Assembly (NCBI GenBank): GCA_964389755.1
Contig: CAYMEW010000016.1
Coordinates: 20,993 to 84,992, forward strand
Direction: 5' to 3'
From: JBBSUQ01 sp964389755
GTDB taxonomy: Bacteria; Bacteroidota; Bacteroidia; Flavobacteriales_D; Crocinitomicaceae
DNA: 64,000 bases
Position 1 is the stretch's first letter, and every line of letters begins with the position of its first letter. A model generated the notes under the pieces. It did not search any database. It saw only the letters and a program-made list of their open reading frames with translations, and was not told the origin of the DNA. The translations under genes and the position numbers were made by a program. Of this stretch, positions 23,520 through 33,135 are shown in pieces.

Positions 23520-26500
23520 ATGAAAATTACACTTTCAAAAAAATCCGCATGGTTAGTTGTGAGTGGTCTGTTGGCCGGTATCGCACCTTTGCGGGCTCAA
23601 AACCAGGCTCCCGTGATTCGCTGCGCCACCATGCAGGTCGATTCGATGAGACGGGCGGAAAATCCCAACATCGGTTCACTGGCAGATTTCGAAGAATGGA
23701 TCGCCGGTGAGATCGAACGCAAGCAAAATTCAAAGATCATCGGAGGGGTTTACCAAATCCCGGTTGTCTTCCATGTGGTGCATAACAGTAACGAAGCAGT
23801 AGGCGTCGGAAGAAATATTTCCTTTGCCGCGATCCAGTCCCAAATTGATGTCCTTAACGAGGATTTTCGGAAAATGTTCGGATCGAATGGTTACAATACA
23901 CACCCCGACGGTGCCGATACACAGATCGAATTTTGCCTCGCACAAAGGCGTCCCGATGGTTCCGCGTTTCCGGCCGGAGAACCGGGCGTAAACCGGATCA
24001 ACCGGAATACTGCAGGATTTAACTCGCCACCGTATTCCACGAATTACATTGACAACACGATCAAAACCTGGACCTATAATAATAACGTTCCGACAGCGAC
24101 GCGTGGTTGGGATCCGGCTCAATACATGAACATCTGGATCTGTGATATCAGCAACGGAATCCTAGGTTATGCGCAATTCCCTGAATCTGCGCTTGGCGGA
24201 ATGGGCTGCGGCTCACAGAACGAAGCAACGGACGGCGTCGTGTTTCTCTATAATTCAATCGGGAAAAGCAGTGTAACCGGATTTCCGGCTCCATATAACG
24301 AAGGACGTACCGCAACGCATGAGATCGGCCACTGGCTCGGACTTCGTCACATCTGGGGCGATGGTGGCTGCGGAGTGGATGACTTCTGCAATGACACACC
24401 GCTTTCAGACAATCCGAATTTCGGATGCCCCAACGGACACGTCTCCTGTGGCTCAACGGACATGATCGAAAATTACATGGATTACACAGACGATCTCTGT
24501 ATGAACATTTTTACCAATGACCAGAAAATGCGGATGCGGACCGTACTTGAAAGCAGTCCGCTGCGACTTTCACTCATCAATTCGGATGCCTGCACGCCGC
24601 CGAACCCTTCGGATGCAGCAATTGTTGATATTTTGCAACCGCGCGGAGATAATTGCGCCGGCGGAATCACGCCACAGGCCGTGCTTAAAAATCGCGGCGG
24701 GACGAATCTCACATCCGCAATCATTAATTATGAACTGGATAACGGAACACCGGTAGCGTTTAACTGGACGGGTAACCTGGCGCCTTCAGCTACTGCAAAC
24801 GTAAGCTTGCCGGTTTTTAATGCGCCGCTCGGAATTCACAACCTGAAAGTCTACAGTACCCTGCCGAACACAACCGCCGATCCGTTTACGGTATACGATA
24901 CTACCGAAATTACCTTTGTCATTTCAAACGGCATCATGCCTCCGTATACACAGGATTTCGATGGCGGTGTTTTCCCCCCGGACATTAAATGGAGCAGTAT
25001 CAACCCGAATAACGACTGCTACGAATGGCTGGGCGGAACGGGAACTTCCAGCAGCGGGCAAAACAACAATGCATCCGCGCTAATGCCTAATTTCGGCAAC
25101 AATACTTCCGGAAGCGAGCACCTTGTAACGCCGGTATTTACCTTACCGTGTAACGTGACGAATGCACAACTTTCCTTTGACGTGGCGTACCGCAAAAGAA
25201 GTTCGGGAACCAATGACGCACTTTTCATTGACATTTCTGAAGATTGCGGTGCAAGCTGGAATTCCACACCGATCTATTCCAAATCAGGAAGTACGTTGGC
25301 AACCCTGGGAACTTCCACGAATTATTTTATCCCTTCAAACGGTTCGGACTGGCGGAACGAGGTTGTGAGCCTGCAAAGTTTCGTGGGAGCGACTTCCAAG
25401 AATGTACGTTTCCGTTTCCGGGGACAAACCGCAAACGGGAACAACCTCTACATCGACAATTTTTCGTTCACTGCCGTTTCTCCCGCAGAGATCGCCGTGA
25501 GTGAAAGCACCCTCGAAGTATACGATGAAGGTTTTTACAATTACCCGCTGACGGCTGCAGGTAGTTCTTCCTCAGCCACGTTCACCGTTACGAATACCGG
25601 AACTTCTCCACTCACGCTGAACAACCCGATCACCGTATCGGGTACCGCTTTCTCCCTCGGAACCGGCTTCTCATCAACCACGCTGGCTCCCGGGGCCTCC
25701 ACGACATTTACCGTGCTCTTCAGCCCGTCCGGAGGAGGTAATTTTACAGGGAATGTGAGTTTCGGAAACAACGACTGTGATGAGGGAACGTATAACTTCG
25801 TGCTCAACGGCACCGGCACGGGATCTGTGACTGTCGTTGCCGATTTCAGCATAAATACCACGCAGATTTGCCAGGGCAGTACAGCGACTTTTACCGATGC
25901 CTCGCAAAATGCTACTTCCTGGTCCTGGGATTTCGGTTCGGGAGCTTCTCCGGCCACTGCAACCGGCGCCGGACCTCACACGGTTACATACAGCACTTCC
26001 GGTAGCAAAACGATCATGCTGACGGTTAACGGTTCGCAAAGTACCACGCAAACGCTGATGGTGAATGCAACACCGACCGTAACACAGAATTCCATCGGGA
26101 CATTGTGTGTGGAAGGATCACCTTTTGTTCTCCAGGGCGGTTCACCTGCGGGGGGAACGTACAGCGGAACCGCGGTAACCGGTTCTACCTTCAGTCCGGC
26201 CGTGGCCGGCGAGGGATCTTTCCCGATTACGTACAGTTACACGGATGGAAACGGTTGTGGAGGAAGTGCGCAGATCACGATCGTGGTGCAGGCCTGTGCG
26301 AGTGTCGGCGAACTGGCCAGCGCGGGACTTTCGGTTTTTCCAAATCCATCGGACGGACATTTTACAATCCGGGACGAAAAAACCTTACTTACGGACGTAC
26401 AGGTTTACGATCAACAGGGAAAACTGGTTAAAAGCTTAAAACCGGATGGTTCACAGCAAATGCAGGTCGATCTGAGCAATTTTGCGGCAGGCGCATATAC

Positions 26501-26558
26501 GGTGCATCTTGTAACGCTACAGGGAAGTTACCACTCGCGCATTGTGGTTCAACATTAA
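23520..26558 (+). CDS. Secreted M43-type zinc metalloprotease with type IX sorting domain
   Basis: This 1012-residue protein starts with a signal peptide (MKITLSKKSAWLVVSGLLAG, cut near RAQ). The pappalysin-type catalytic domain has the zinc motif HEIGHWLGLRH beginning at residue 267 and a Met-turn region (ENYMDYTDDLCMN). Then come an adhesion-type segment, a MAM-like jelly roll (about 480-650), a choice-of-anchor/ASPM-type beta domain (about 665-765), a PKD domain (WSWDFGSG), a Gly-Thr-rich repeat, and a type A type IX C-terminal signal (VFPNPSDGHFTI to the end). It is likely exported to the surface or medium to digest proteins. The start ATG at 23520 gives the best signal peptide. Confidence 0.93.
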   Translation: MKITLSKKSAWLVVSGLLAGIAPLRAQNQAPVIRCATMQVDSMRRAENPNIGSLADFEEWIAGEIERKQNSKIIGGVYQIPVVFHVVHNSNEAVGVGRNISFAAIQSQIDVLNEDFRKMFGSNGYNTHPDGADTQIEFCLAQRRPDGSAFPAGEPGVNRINRNTAGFNSPPYSTNYIDNTIKTWTYNNNVPTATRGWDPAQYMNIWICDISNGILGYAQFPESALGGMGCGSQNEATDGVVFLYNSIGKSSVTGFPAPYNEGRTATHEIGHWLGLRHIWGDGGCGVDDFCNDTPLSDNPNFGCPNGHVSCGSTDMIENYMDYTDDLCMNIFTNDQKMRMRTVLESSPLRLSLINSDACTPPNPSDAAIVDILQPRGDNCAGGITPQAVLKNRGGTNLTSAIINYELDNGTPVAFNWTGNLAPSATANVSLPVFNAPLGIHNLKVYSTLPNTTADPFTVYDTTEITFVISNGIMPPYTQDFDGGVFPPDIKWSSINPNNDCYEWLGGTGTSSSGQNNNASALMPNFGNNTSGSEHLVTPVFTLPCNVTNAQLSFDVAYRKRSSGTNDALFIDISEDCGASWNSTPIYSKSGSTLATLGTSTNYFIPSNGSDWRNEVVSLQSFVGATSKNVRFRFRGQTANGNNLYIDNFSFTAVSPAEIAVSESTLEVYDEGFYNYPLTAAGSSSSATFTVTNTGTSPLTLNNPITVSGTAFSLGTGFSSTTLAPGASTTFTVLFSPSGGGNFTGNVSFGNNDCDEGTYNFVLNGTGTGSVTVVADFSINTTQICQGSTATFTDASQNATSWSWDFGSGASPATATGAGPHTVTYSTSGSKTIMLTVNGSQSTTQTLMVNATPTVTQNSIGTLCVEGSPFVLQGGSPAGGTYSGTAVTGSTFSPAVAGEGSFPITYSYTDGNGCGGSAQITIVVQACASVGELASAGLSVFPNPSDGHFTIRDEKTLLTDVQVYDQQGKLVKSLKPDGSQQMQVDLSNFAAGAYTVHLVTLQGSYHSRIVVQH

Positions 26559-26578
26559 TCGGAAAACTAATAATCAGG

Positions 26579-26606
26579 AGGGATGTCTTACGGCATCCCT
26601 TTTTTA
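26579..26606 (+). terminator. Terminator of the metalloprotease gene
   Basis: GGGATG / CATCCC (6-7 bp stem, loop TCTTACGG) is followed by seven T residues. It lies two bases before the stop of the convergent minus-strand gene, for which it lacks a T run. Confidence 0.88.
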
Positions 26607-26607
26607 T

Positions 26608-28326
26608 TTAATACTCGACTTCGGGCATTTCGATGCTGATATCCGGGAGGTACAGGTCGTAGATCCACGTGGGATTCAACTTGAAGGTACTTTCTTTAAA
26701 GGACGGATAAAACGTGAAAGAAAAGCGCAACTCGTTAATGACCAGGTTTTCATTACGAAGCAGAATTCCCAGTCCGTAAGCCTGGTACCAGGGTTGTACA
26801 ATCAGTTGACTTTGCAGGGCACTAAGGTTTGCAAATGCCGCGTATACGAAGGCTCCGATATTAAAACCAAGTACTTTGTAAGGAGTGTAAAGAATGTTTG
26901 TAGCCGTCAGTGACGTTTTACTGATCCCGGACAATACATCGCTGTTGACATTGAGGAATCCGTCTTCATTATCGAGATAGAGTCTGCTGAAAAAACCATC
27001 CGACCCCACATGTCGGAACTTTGTGCTCACGAAAAAGCGATTCTTAAACTTCCGGTCGATCACGAGCGGGGAGAGGTACAGCAATTTATAGGTCGTGGAA
27101 GAAGAATTAAAGGCACTTTCCCCGGAGAACGTTCGTACATAATCTATGCGACCGTTGAGGTATCCGAATTTTTGCTTGATAGCCATCCCGACATTGAAAC
27201 CCGCGTAGTTAATGTCGCCACTTGCGCGGTGAAAAGACTTTCCCAGTAGTCCGTTTATGTAAAAACCGACCGGCAGGTCTTCGGAATATACGAAACGGTA
27301 AATGTAATTATCGACAAAATACTTCCGCTTGACAAAACCGAAGTTGAACAGTACCGTATGCCCGCTTTGATTGAGGATATTTAGTGCTGTGTCATACGTA
27401 TTCACATCGCTGATCGTTTCTTCTTTGCTGTAATAACGAACATTGGTTACGAGGTTGTTGGAAAACTCGTGTTCTTTATTCTTGAAATTAAGGTCGAAGG
27501 CATGCCCGAACCACATGTCTGTCCTGTTCACCACTGAAACGTAATCTGCAATGATTGAATCTTTGTTGTAACGGAACTTCTCGCTGTTCACCGAACTTAC
27601 GGTTGCGCCATAGCCATAGCGGAACAAGCCGGATATATAGCGCCGATTTAGTCCGAATTCCTGGATGTAATTGCGATCCGAGGTGGAGTAGTTTGCTTTT
27701 AACTGAATGTAAGAATCCCACAGGTTCTCGTCGACGTAATTAAAAGTGCTGAAGGCGTACTTTTGACCGGCCACGCCGAGATCGTAGTTCAGTTTACTCC
27801 CGGTTCCGGCCACGTTCAGGTATTTCAAGGTGTAAATATTGATATCGTCACGCTTGCTGAATCCGACATTGAACGGGAAACGGTCCTGGACAATGATCAC
27901 AATGCGGTAATGCCCTCGTCGCCTTGTGCGGTGTGTGATAATGCGCGCATCGCGGATGACAAGTGAACGGCGCAGGAGACGTTCCGATTCCTTGAGTTCT
28001 ATCGGGCGCACTGTGTCGTTTTCCGAGAACAGAATGTGCTGGCGGATCACGCGTTCCTTGGTTGAGATCACGAATGCATTCCCGAAGCGTTTGATAAAAG
28101 CGGTGTCAACCTTCGTGGTGTCGTAAACATCGTAGCCGAGTGGCAGCATGACGTGAACTTCGATCTCGTCAATGATGAAGCGTTTGGCTTTCGGATCGAT
28201 CTCGTATTTGAGCGCACTGGCCTCTTCAAAGAAAAGACTGTCCGTGCTGTCGTACAATTCATCTTCCTCCTGCGCCGAAAGCGGGAGCCAGATCATGCAA
28301 AAAAGGAAGAGTGGAAAAAGTTTCAT
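26608..28326 (-). CDS. Outer-membrane beta-barrel protein with POTRA-like N-terminus (BamA/TamA-like)
   Basis: This 572-residue protein has a signal peptide (MKLFPLFLFCMIWLPLSAQ), a POTRA-like region (ERVIRQHILFSENDTV, then ESERLLRRSLVIRDARI and VIIVQDRFP, about residues 60-170) and a long series of alternating aromatic strands to the C-terminus, as in an outer-membrane barrel. The pattern suggests a BamA/TamA-type family member, but no VRGF/Y motif of BamA is seen, so the role (protein insertion, lipid or other) is open. The ATG at 28326 is chosen over an upstream TTG because it starts the signal peptide. ACMSD lies 39 bases upstream, perhaps in one operon. Confidence 0.72.
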   Translation of the reverse strand: MKLFPLFLFCMIWLPLSAQEEDELYDSTDSLFFEEASALKYEIDPKAKRFIIDEIEVHVMLPLGYDVYDTTKVDTAFIKRFGNAFVISTKERVIRQHILFSENDTVRPIELKESERLLRRSLVIRDARIITHRTRRRGHYRIVIIVQDRFPFNVGFSKRDDINIYTLKYLNVAGTGSKLNYDLGVAGQKYAFSTFNYVDENLWDSYIQLKANYSTSDRNYIQEFGLNRRYISGLFRYGYGATVSSVNSEKFRYNKDSIIADYVSVVNRTDMWFGHAFDLNFKNKEHEFSNNLVTNVRYYSKEETISDVNTYDTALNILNQSGHTVLFNFGFVKRKYFVDNYIYRFVYSEDLPVGFYINGLLGKSFHRASGDINYAGFNVGMAIKQKFGYLNGRIDYVRTFSGESAFNSSSTTYKLLYLSPLVIDRKFKNRFFVSTKFRHVGSDGFFSRLYLDNEDGFLNVNSDVLSGISKTSLTATNILYTPYKVLGFNIGAFVYAAFANLSALQSQLIVQPWYQAYGLGILLRNENLVINELRFSFTFYPSFKESTFKLNPTWIYDLYLPDISIEMPEVEY

Positions 28327-28365
28327 GCTTTCAAAAGCGGTAAACAATTTCCGGGGGTGCTTGGT

Positions 28366-29373
28366 TCACTCAAAACGGCTTTTCGGAAGATCGAGCCATT
28401 CAAGTGTACTGTTACAAAAGATATCTTCCACGGTTTGCGGGTCCAGATCGCTTTCTTCGATGAACTTCCCGATCTCGAGGTCGCCCAGCGGGAAAGGATA
28501 GTCCGAACCGAGGCAAATCCGCCGGCTTCCCTGTAATTTCAACATGTATTTCAAGGCGTCAATGTCGTGCGTAATGCAGTCTATCCAGAACTTTCCGACA
28601 TATTCTCTCGGGTTTACCGGGTTGTCGATCGCAACGAGGTCCGGGCGACAGTTAAAGCCGTGTTCGATCCTTCCGAGTGTGGGCAGAAAAGAACCGCCGG
28701 CATGTGAGAAACAAACGCGTAAATCCGGAAGTCGTTCCAGTACACCGCCAAAGATCAGTGAACAGGCAGCGCGTGAGGTTTCTGCAGGCATCCCGACAAG
28801 CCATGGAAGCCAGTATTTGCGCATGGAATCAAAGCCCATCATTTGCCAGGGATGGATTAAAACGGCCATTCCAAGGCGTTCGCATGCTTCAAAGATCGGG
28901 AAGAACTCGTCTTCACTCAGGTTCTTGTCGTTAATATTGGAGCCGATCTGAATCCCGGAAAGCCCGATGTTTTTGCAGCGTTCGAGTTCTTTGATCGCCA
29001 TATCGGTATCCTGCATCGGAAGGGTTCCGAGACCGACATAATGTTTCGGATATTCCCGAACGAGTCCGGCGATGTGATCATTGAGGTATTGTGACAGTTC
29101 GAGGCAGTGTTCCGCCTTTGCCCAGTAAGAAAACATCACCGGGATGGTGCAGACCACCTGTACCTGTGCATTAAAGGTTTCATATTCCGGAATACGCTTT
29201 TCGGCATTCCAGCAATTTTCACGAATGCGTCGGAAGAAACGTCCGCCCTGCATCATGTCGGCCGTGTCGTCATCATTGTGTTCCAGCATGATAAAGTCCC
29301 CATAGCCGAATTTTTTGGTCCAGTCTGGCAGGTTGCGTGGAATAATATGCGTGTGCATGTCTATTTTCAGCAT
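28366..29373 (-). CDS. 2-amino-3-carboxymuconate-6-semialdehyde decarboxylase (ACMSD)
   Basis: This 335-residue amidohydrolase-fold enzyme closely resembles human and bacterial ACMSD, which diverts ACMS away from quinolinate in tryptophan (kynurenine) or 2-nitrobenzoate breakdown. Metal ligands are visible: His7 and His9 (DMHTHIIP), His in LIHPW, and Asp in CLGSDYPFPLG. RENCW, PVMFSYWAKAEHCLEL, VGLGTLPMQ and KYWLPWLVGMPAETS are diagnostic stretches. No other kynurenine-pathway gene is in the window. It has its own promoter core and may be co-transcribed with the barrel protein downstream. Confidence 0.92.
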   Translation of the reverse strand: MLKIDMHTHIIPRNLPDWTKKFGYGDFIMLEHNDDDTADMMQGGRFFRRIRENCWNAEKRIPEYETFNAQVQVVCTIPVMFSYWAKAEHCLELSQYLNDHIAGLVREYPKHYVGLGTLPMQDTDMAIKELERCKNIGLSGIQIGSNINDKNLSEDEFFPIFEACERLGMAVLIHPWQMMGFDSMRKYWLPWLVGMPAETSRAACSLIFGGVLERLPDLRVCFSHAGGSFLPTLGRIEHGFNCRPDLVAIDNPVNPREYVGKFWIDCITHDIDALKYMLKLQGSRRICLGSDYPFPLGDLEIGKFIEESDLDPQTVEDIFCNSTLEWLDLPKSRFE

Positions 29374-29392
29374 ACTTCGAAATATTTGTCGG

Positions 29393-29400
29393 CAAAAATA
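29393..29400 (-). promoter_or_regulatory. Predicted -7 promoter element of the ACMSD gene
   Basis: The minus strand reads TATTTTTG, matching TAnnTTTG, 19 bases before the ATG. No TTG lies at -33. Confidence 0.5.
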
Positions 29401-29575
29401 GAAAATTTTACTCCAGCCGGGGCGCTAAAGAGTTTTCCGACCCGATTGACGGTTAAAAGCCGTCGAAGAAAATACGCATTTCTTAAAATTGATTAAAAAG
29501 TTAACCTTTTTGCGGGTAAGTTGTTGCAATTATATGGGTAGCTGTGCTATTCCTGTTTCAAAAACATTAAAGAGT

Positions 29576-29977
29576 ATGAAAGAGCAAGATAAAAAAGGCG
29601 AACGTTTTGAAGATTTTCAAAAAGAACAAAACAATAATGAACTGTTCCCGCAGGGAAGTCGTCGCGACGGAGCGAAACATGTTTCCAACGAGCGCGATGA
29701 AACAACCGGTGAATTTGACCTGAACGAGACAGAAATTGAAAATTCCATCAGTGGAAATCGCCAGATCGAAAAAGATTACAACGGTATTTCTGACGATGCG
29801 GATTATGACGGTCAGGATCCTGATGCGCTGCACGGTTTTTCCGATGCCAAAGAAGGACTGGAGTCTGATATTCGCAACGAAGAGCGAAAAATTCAGCGCG
29901 GAGATACGGATATGCCCCAGGAATATGAGGATGACTCCGATGTGAATGAGAACATCAAGGGTGGAAAAGTGAAGTAA
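29576..29977 (+). CDS. Small acidic hydrophilic protein of unknown function
   Basis: This 133-residue protein is very rich in Glu, Asp, Asn, Lys and Gln, with no signal peptide, membrane helix or recognisable domain. It is probably disordered (for example DFQKEQNNNELFPQGSRRDG and DMPQEYEDDSDVNENIKGGK). The ATG at 29576 begins the charged part; the longer frame upstream lies in a stretch that looks like promoter/leader. I do not recognise the family; small stress-related acidic proteins are a possible class. It stands alone. Confidence 0.65.
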   Translation: MKEQDKKGERFEDFQKEQNNNELFPQGSRRDGAKHVSNERDETTGEFDLNETEIENSISGNRQIEKDYNGISDDADYDGQDPDALHGFSDAKEGLESDIRNEERKIQRGDTDMPQEYEDDSDVNENIKGGKVK

Positions 29978-30143
29978 GGTAGTTTTAGACGGTTTTTAGC
30001 AGAAAAAGCGAATTTTTAGTGTAAATCGACATTTTTTAGCCAATTTTTGTTGAAAATTAACTGATTTAGGTTAAAAATGACAAGTTTCCTTGGTCAATCG
30101 AGGGGAAAGTTTATATTGTCGGAAAAACAAACTGTATTAGAAA

Positions 30144-30584
30144 ATGAAAGTAAAAAACTACACGGCTGTCACAAAACCTTCGCAGCTGGAAAAAGAGGAA
30201 ATTGTAGAATTTCTTTTTCAGCATTTGGATCAATACGGAGACCCGCGTGAACAGATCACCTCGGCCATTAATTACGCGATCAAGGAAAAAATCTCGTTTG
30301 GCGGGAACGTGGTCACGCTTCGAAACGACGATGATAAGCTCATCGGTGCAGTCGTGCTTAATCAAACTGGTATGGGGGGGTATATTCCTGAAAATATACT
30401 TGTATACATCGCGATCCATGCAGATTATCGCGGCAAGGGGATCGGTCGAAAGTTGATGGAAGAAGCTATCAAAAATACGGCAGGTGATATTGCGCTCCAC
30501 GTGGAGGCGAACAACCCGGCAAAATTCCTTTACGAAAAACTTGGCTTTACCAATCCGTACCTCGAGATGAGGTTAAAAAAATAA
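30144..30584 (+). CDS. GNAT family N-acetyltransferase
   Basis: This 146-residue protein shows the GNAT fold: the acetyl-CoA loop YRGKGIGRKLMEEA at about residues 94-107, the preceding strand ILVYIAIHADYRG, and a C-terminal strand HVEANNPAKFLYEKLGFT. Such enzymes acetylate amines of small molecules or proteins; this one's substrate is unknown. It lies three bases ahead of a sodium:solute symporter, and an alanine/ornithine racemase-family gene follows, so an amino-acid-like substrate is a fair inference. Confidence 0.88.
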   Translation: MKVKNYTAVTKPSQLEKEEIVEFLFQHLDQYGDPREQITSAINYAIKEKISFGGNVVTLRNDDDKLIGAVVLNQTGMGGYIPENILVYIAIHADYRGKGIGRKLMEEAIKNTAGDIALHVEANNPAKFLYEKLGFTNPYLEMRLKK

Positions 30585-30587
30585 ACG

Positions 30588-32027
30588 ATGAGCATACACT
30601 GGGTGGATCTGACCATCTTCGTCGTGTACCTGGCGGCGATGCTTGGAGTCGGATTCTATTTCTACAGAAAGAACAATTCAAAAGAAGATTATTATGTAGG
30701 TGGACGGTCCATGTCTGCGGGGCACATCGGCCTCTCCGTTGTGGCTACCGACGTTGGTGGTGGATTCTCCATTGGGCTGGGAGGCCTCGGTTTTACCATG
30801 GGGCTGTCCGGAAGCTGGATGCTTTTTACCGGCCTTATAGGAGCCTGGCTTAGTGCCGTTTTACTTATTCCGAAGGTCTATCCGCTGGCACGCAAACACA
30901 ACTTCCTGAGTTTTCCGGAAGCTTTAAAACATTTTTACAATCCCCGCGTCGCTTTGCTGGCGGGAATCATTTCACTGGTCGGATACATCGGTTTTACCGG
31001 TTCACAAATACTAGCCGGCGCCAAACTCGCGAGTGCTACCTTTTCCGAAGATATTTCGCTGACAACGGCTGTGCTCGTCATGGGGATTATTGCCATAGTT
31101 TATACGGTTGTCGGCGGGATCAAAGCCGTGATCTACACCGATACGATCCAGTGGATCATTCTCATGACCGGACTTATCGGGATCGGAATTCCATATTGTT
31201 ATTTTGAGATCGGTGGCTGGGACCAGATTCAGGCTTATTTACCGAATGAATTTTTAAGCCTCGGAAACGTGTCTTTCATGCAGCTTTTCAACTGGCTCAT
31301 TACAATCGTGCCGGTCTGGTTTATCGGGATGACGCTCTATCAGCGGATCTACGCCTGTCGGGACGAAAAAACCGCCCGGAAAGCGTGGCGGATCGCTGGA
31401 CTTTTCGAATGGCCGATCATGGCTTTCATGGGCGTGATCCTCGGCTTGTTTGCACGCGTGGCTTTTGACCAGGGAATGTTCGAAAGTCTTGGTTTCGGAA
31501 GCGATAACATGCCCGACCCGGAGATCGGCCTGCCGATGCTCCTGAGTAAAGTGTTGCCCGTAGGCCTCATGGGACTGATGATGTCTGCCTACTTTTCAGC
31601 GATCATGTCCACAGCGGATAGTTGCCTGATGGCTGCTTCCGGGAACCTGATGACCGATATTCTCGGGCGTTTCAAAAAGACTTCCGAGAACATGTTACTC
31701 ACACAGTTGTTTACCTTTTTGATAGGTGTGCTCGCCATACTGATCGCATTGCAGATGAAAGAAGTTTTGCAACTCATGCTATACTCGTATGCATTTATGG
31801 TTTCCGGTCTGCTGATACCGGTTCTGATGATGCTCCTGCACGGACGTCCGAACGCGCAGGCGGCCCTCGCATCAATGATCATGGGAGGAACAACCACGTT
31901 GCTGCTGATTGCGTTGAAAGTGCCGCTACCGTACGAACTCGATGCGAATTTTGTGGGGATCAGCCTGTCCTTATTGACATACATTTCCGTCCACCAGTTT
32001 ACAAAACCAACACACACACATGGCTGA
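30588..32027 (+). CDS. Sodium:solute symporter family transporter
   Basis: This 479-residue membrane protein has about 13 hydrophobic helices. It carries typical SSS family features: YYVGGRSMSAGHIGLSVVAT in the first loop, GGIKAVIYTDTIQWIIL, and the SAIMSTADSCLMAASGN motif near residue 345, which contributes to the sodium site. It would import an unknown solute with sodium ions. It sits between a GNAT gene (three bases upstream) and a racemase-family gene that overlaps its last eight bases, which hints at an amino acid or related substrate. Confidence 0.93.
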   Translation: MSIHWVDLTIFVVYLAAMLGVGFYFYRKNNSKEDYYVGGRSMSAGHIGLSVVATDVGGGFSIGLGGLGFTMGLSGSWMLFTGLIGAWLSAVLLIPKVYPLARKHNFLSFPEALKHFYNPRVALLAGIISLVGYIGFTGSQILAGAKLASATFSEDISLTTAVLVMGIIAIVYTVVGGIKAVIYTDTIQWIILMTGLIGIGIPYCYFEIGGWDQIQAYLPNEFLSLGNVSFMQLFNWLITIVPVWFIGMTLYQRIYACRDEKTARKAWRIAGLFEWPIMAFMGVILGLFARVAFDQGMFESLGFGSDNMPDPEIGLPMLLSKVLPVGLMGLMMSAYFSAIMSTADSCLMAASGNLMTDILGRFKKTSENMLLTQLFTFLIGVLAILIALQMKEVLQLMLYSYAFMVSGLLIPVLMMLLHGRPNAQAALASMIMGGTTTLLLIALKVPLPYELDANFVGISLSLLTYISVHQFTKPTHTHG

Positions 32028-33117
32028 ACTTCAAATTAACATTTCTCAGATCAAGGAAAATATCCTGAAGCTGAGCGCGTTCTTTAAAACGCATTCCAAA
32101 CAGTGGAGCCTCATTACCAAGGTTTTTTCGGGAGATAAGGAATTTTTGCGCCTGCTTCTCGAACCGGAGATCTACGAGAATATCCATTCGATCGGGGACT
32201 CGCGCATTTCCAGTCTTAAAAACCTGAAAGAGGTTAATCCGTCTATCAAAACGATTTACATCAAGCCTCCGGCGTACGCTTACGTGGAGGACGTAGTGCG
32301 CTATGCGGATGTGTCTTGCAATAGTTCGATACAAACGATCGAGGCACTCGATATTGAAGCGAAGAAACTCGGGAAAGTGCACCAGATCATTATCATGATC
32401 GAACTCGGTGAACTCCGCGAAGGAATTTTGCGCGAAGAGATCATGAACTTTTACGAAAAAGTATTTGAACTTGAAAATATCGAAGTGATCGGGCTGGGCA
32501 GTAATCTCGGGTGTATGTACGGGATCGAACCGACCTTTGACAAACTCCTGCAGTTGTGCCTTTACAAAGAGATCATCGAGTTAAAGTTCAAAACAAAACT
32601 CGAGCTGATCTCCGGGGGAAGTTCTATTACGCTCCCGCTCGTGGAACATGGAAACGTACCCGAGGACATGAACCATTTTCGCATCGGGGAAGCCGCTTTC
32701 TTCGGAACAAGTCCGCTTAACGAATCCCGGTTTTTGGATCTGAATACGGATAACTTCATGTTCAAGACCCATATTTTGGAGTTGGAGCATAAAGATATGA
32801 TCCCCGACGGAAAGATCAGCGATGCGAATATCGGGCATACTTTCGAACCTGCCGATGAGAGCATTCTCAGTACCAATAAAGCAATCCTCGATTTCGGACT
32901 GCTCGACGTGGACCAGGAAAACCTGTTTTCGAATGATCCGAATATTTCATTTGTCGGAATTACTTCGGACATGACTGTAGTCAATATCGGGGACAACGAA
33001 GATGCTACCGGTAACCCGATCTATACGGTTGGTGATACGCTCACGCTCAGGCCGAATTACCTGGCAGTGGCACGCCTGCTGAACTCCAAGTTTATCGATA
33101 AGGAATTTATTGTGTAA
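32020..33117 (+). CDS. Alanine/ornithine racemase family PLP-dependent enzyme (Orr-like)
   Basis: This 365-residue protein matches the ornithine-racemase-like branch of fold-type III PLP enzymes. The PLP lysine is probably Lys34 in SLITKVFSGD; further marks are SIGDSRISSLKNLKE, IMIELGELREGI, GLGSNLGCMYG and the phosphate-binding ELISGGSSIT, then FRIGEAAFFG. These enzymes interconvert L and D amino acids, but the substrate here is not known. It lacks the separate C-terminal beta domain of alanine racemase. The overlap with the symporter gene suggests the transporter brings in its substrate. Confidence 0.85.
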   Translation: MAELQINISQIKENILKLSAFFKTHSKQWSLITKVFSGDKEFLRLLLEPEIYENIHSIGDSRISSLKNLKEVNPSIKTIYIKPPAYAYVEDVVRYADVSCNSSIQTIEALDIEAKKLGKVHQIIIMIELGELREGILREEIMNFYEKVFELENIEVIGLGSNLGCMYGIEPTFDKLLQLCLYKEIIELKFKTKLELISGGSSITLPLVEHGNVPEDMNHFRIGEAAFFGTSPLNESRFLDLNTDNFMFKTHILELEHKDMIPDGKISDANIGHTFEPADESILSTNKAILDFGLLDVDQENLFSNDPNISFVGITSDMTVVNIGDNEDATGNPIYTVGDTLTLRPNYLAVARLLNSKFIDKEFIV

Positions 33118-33135
33118 AACAGGAACTGACCTTCT

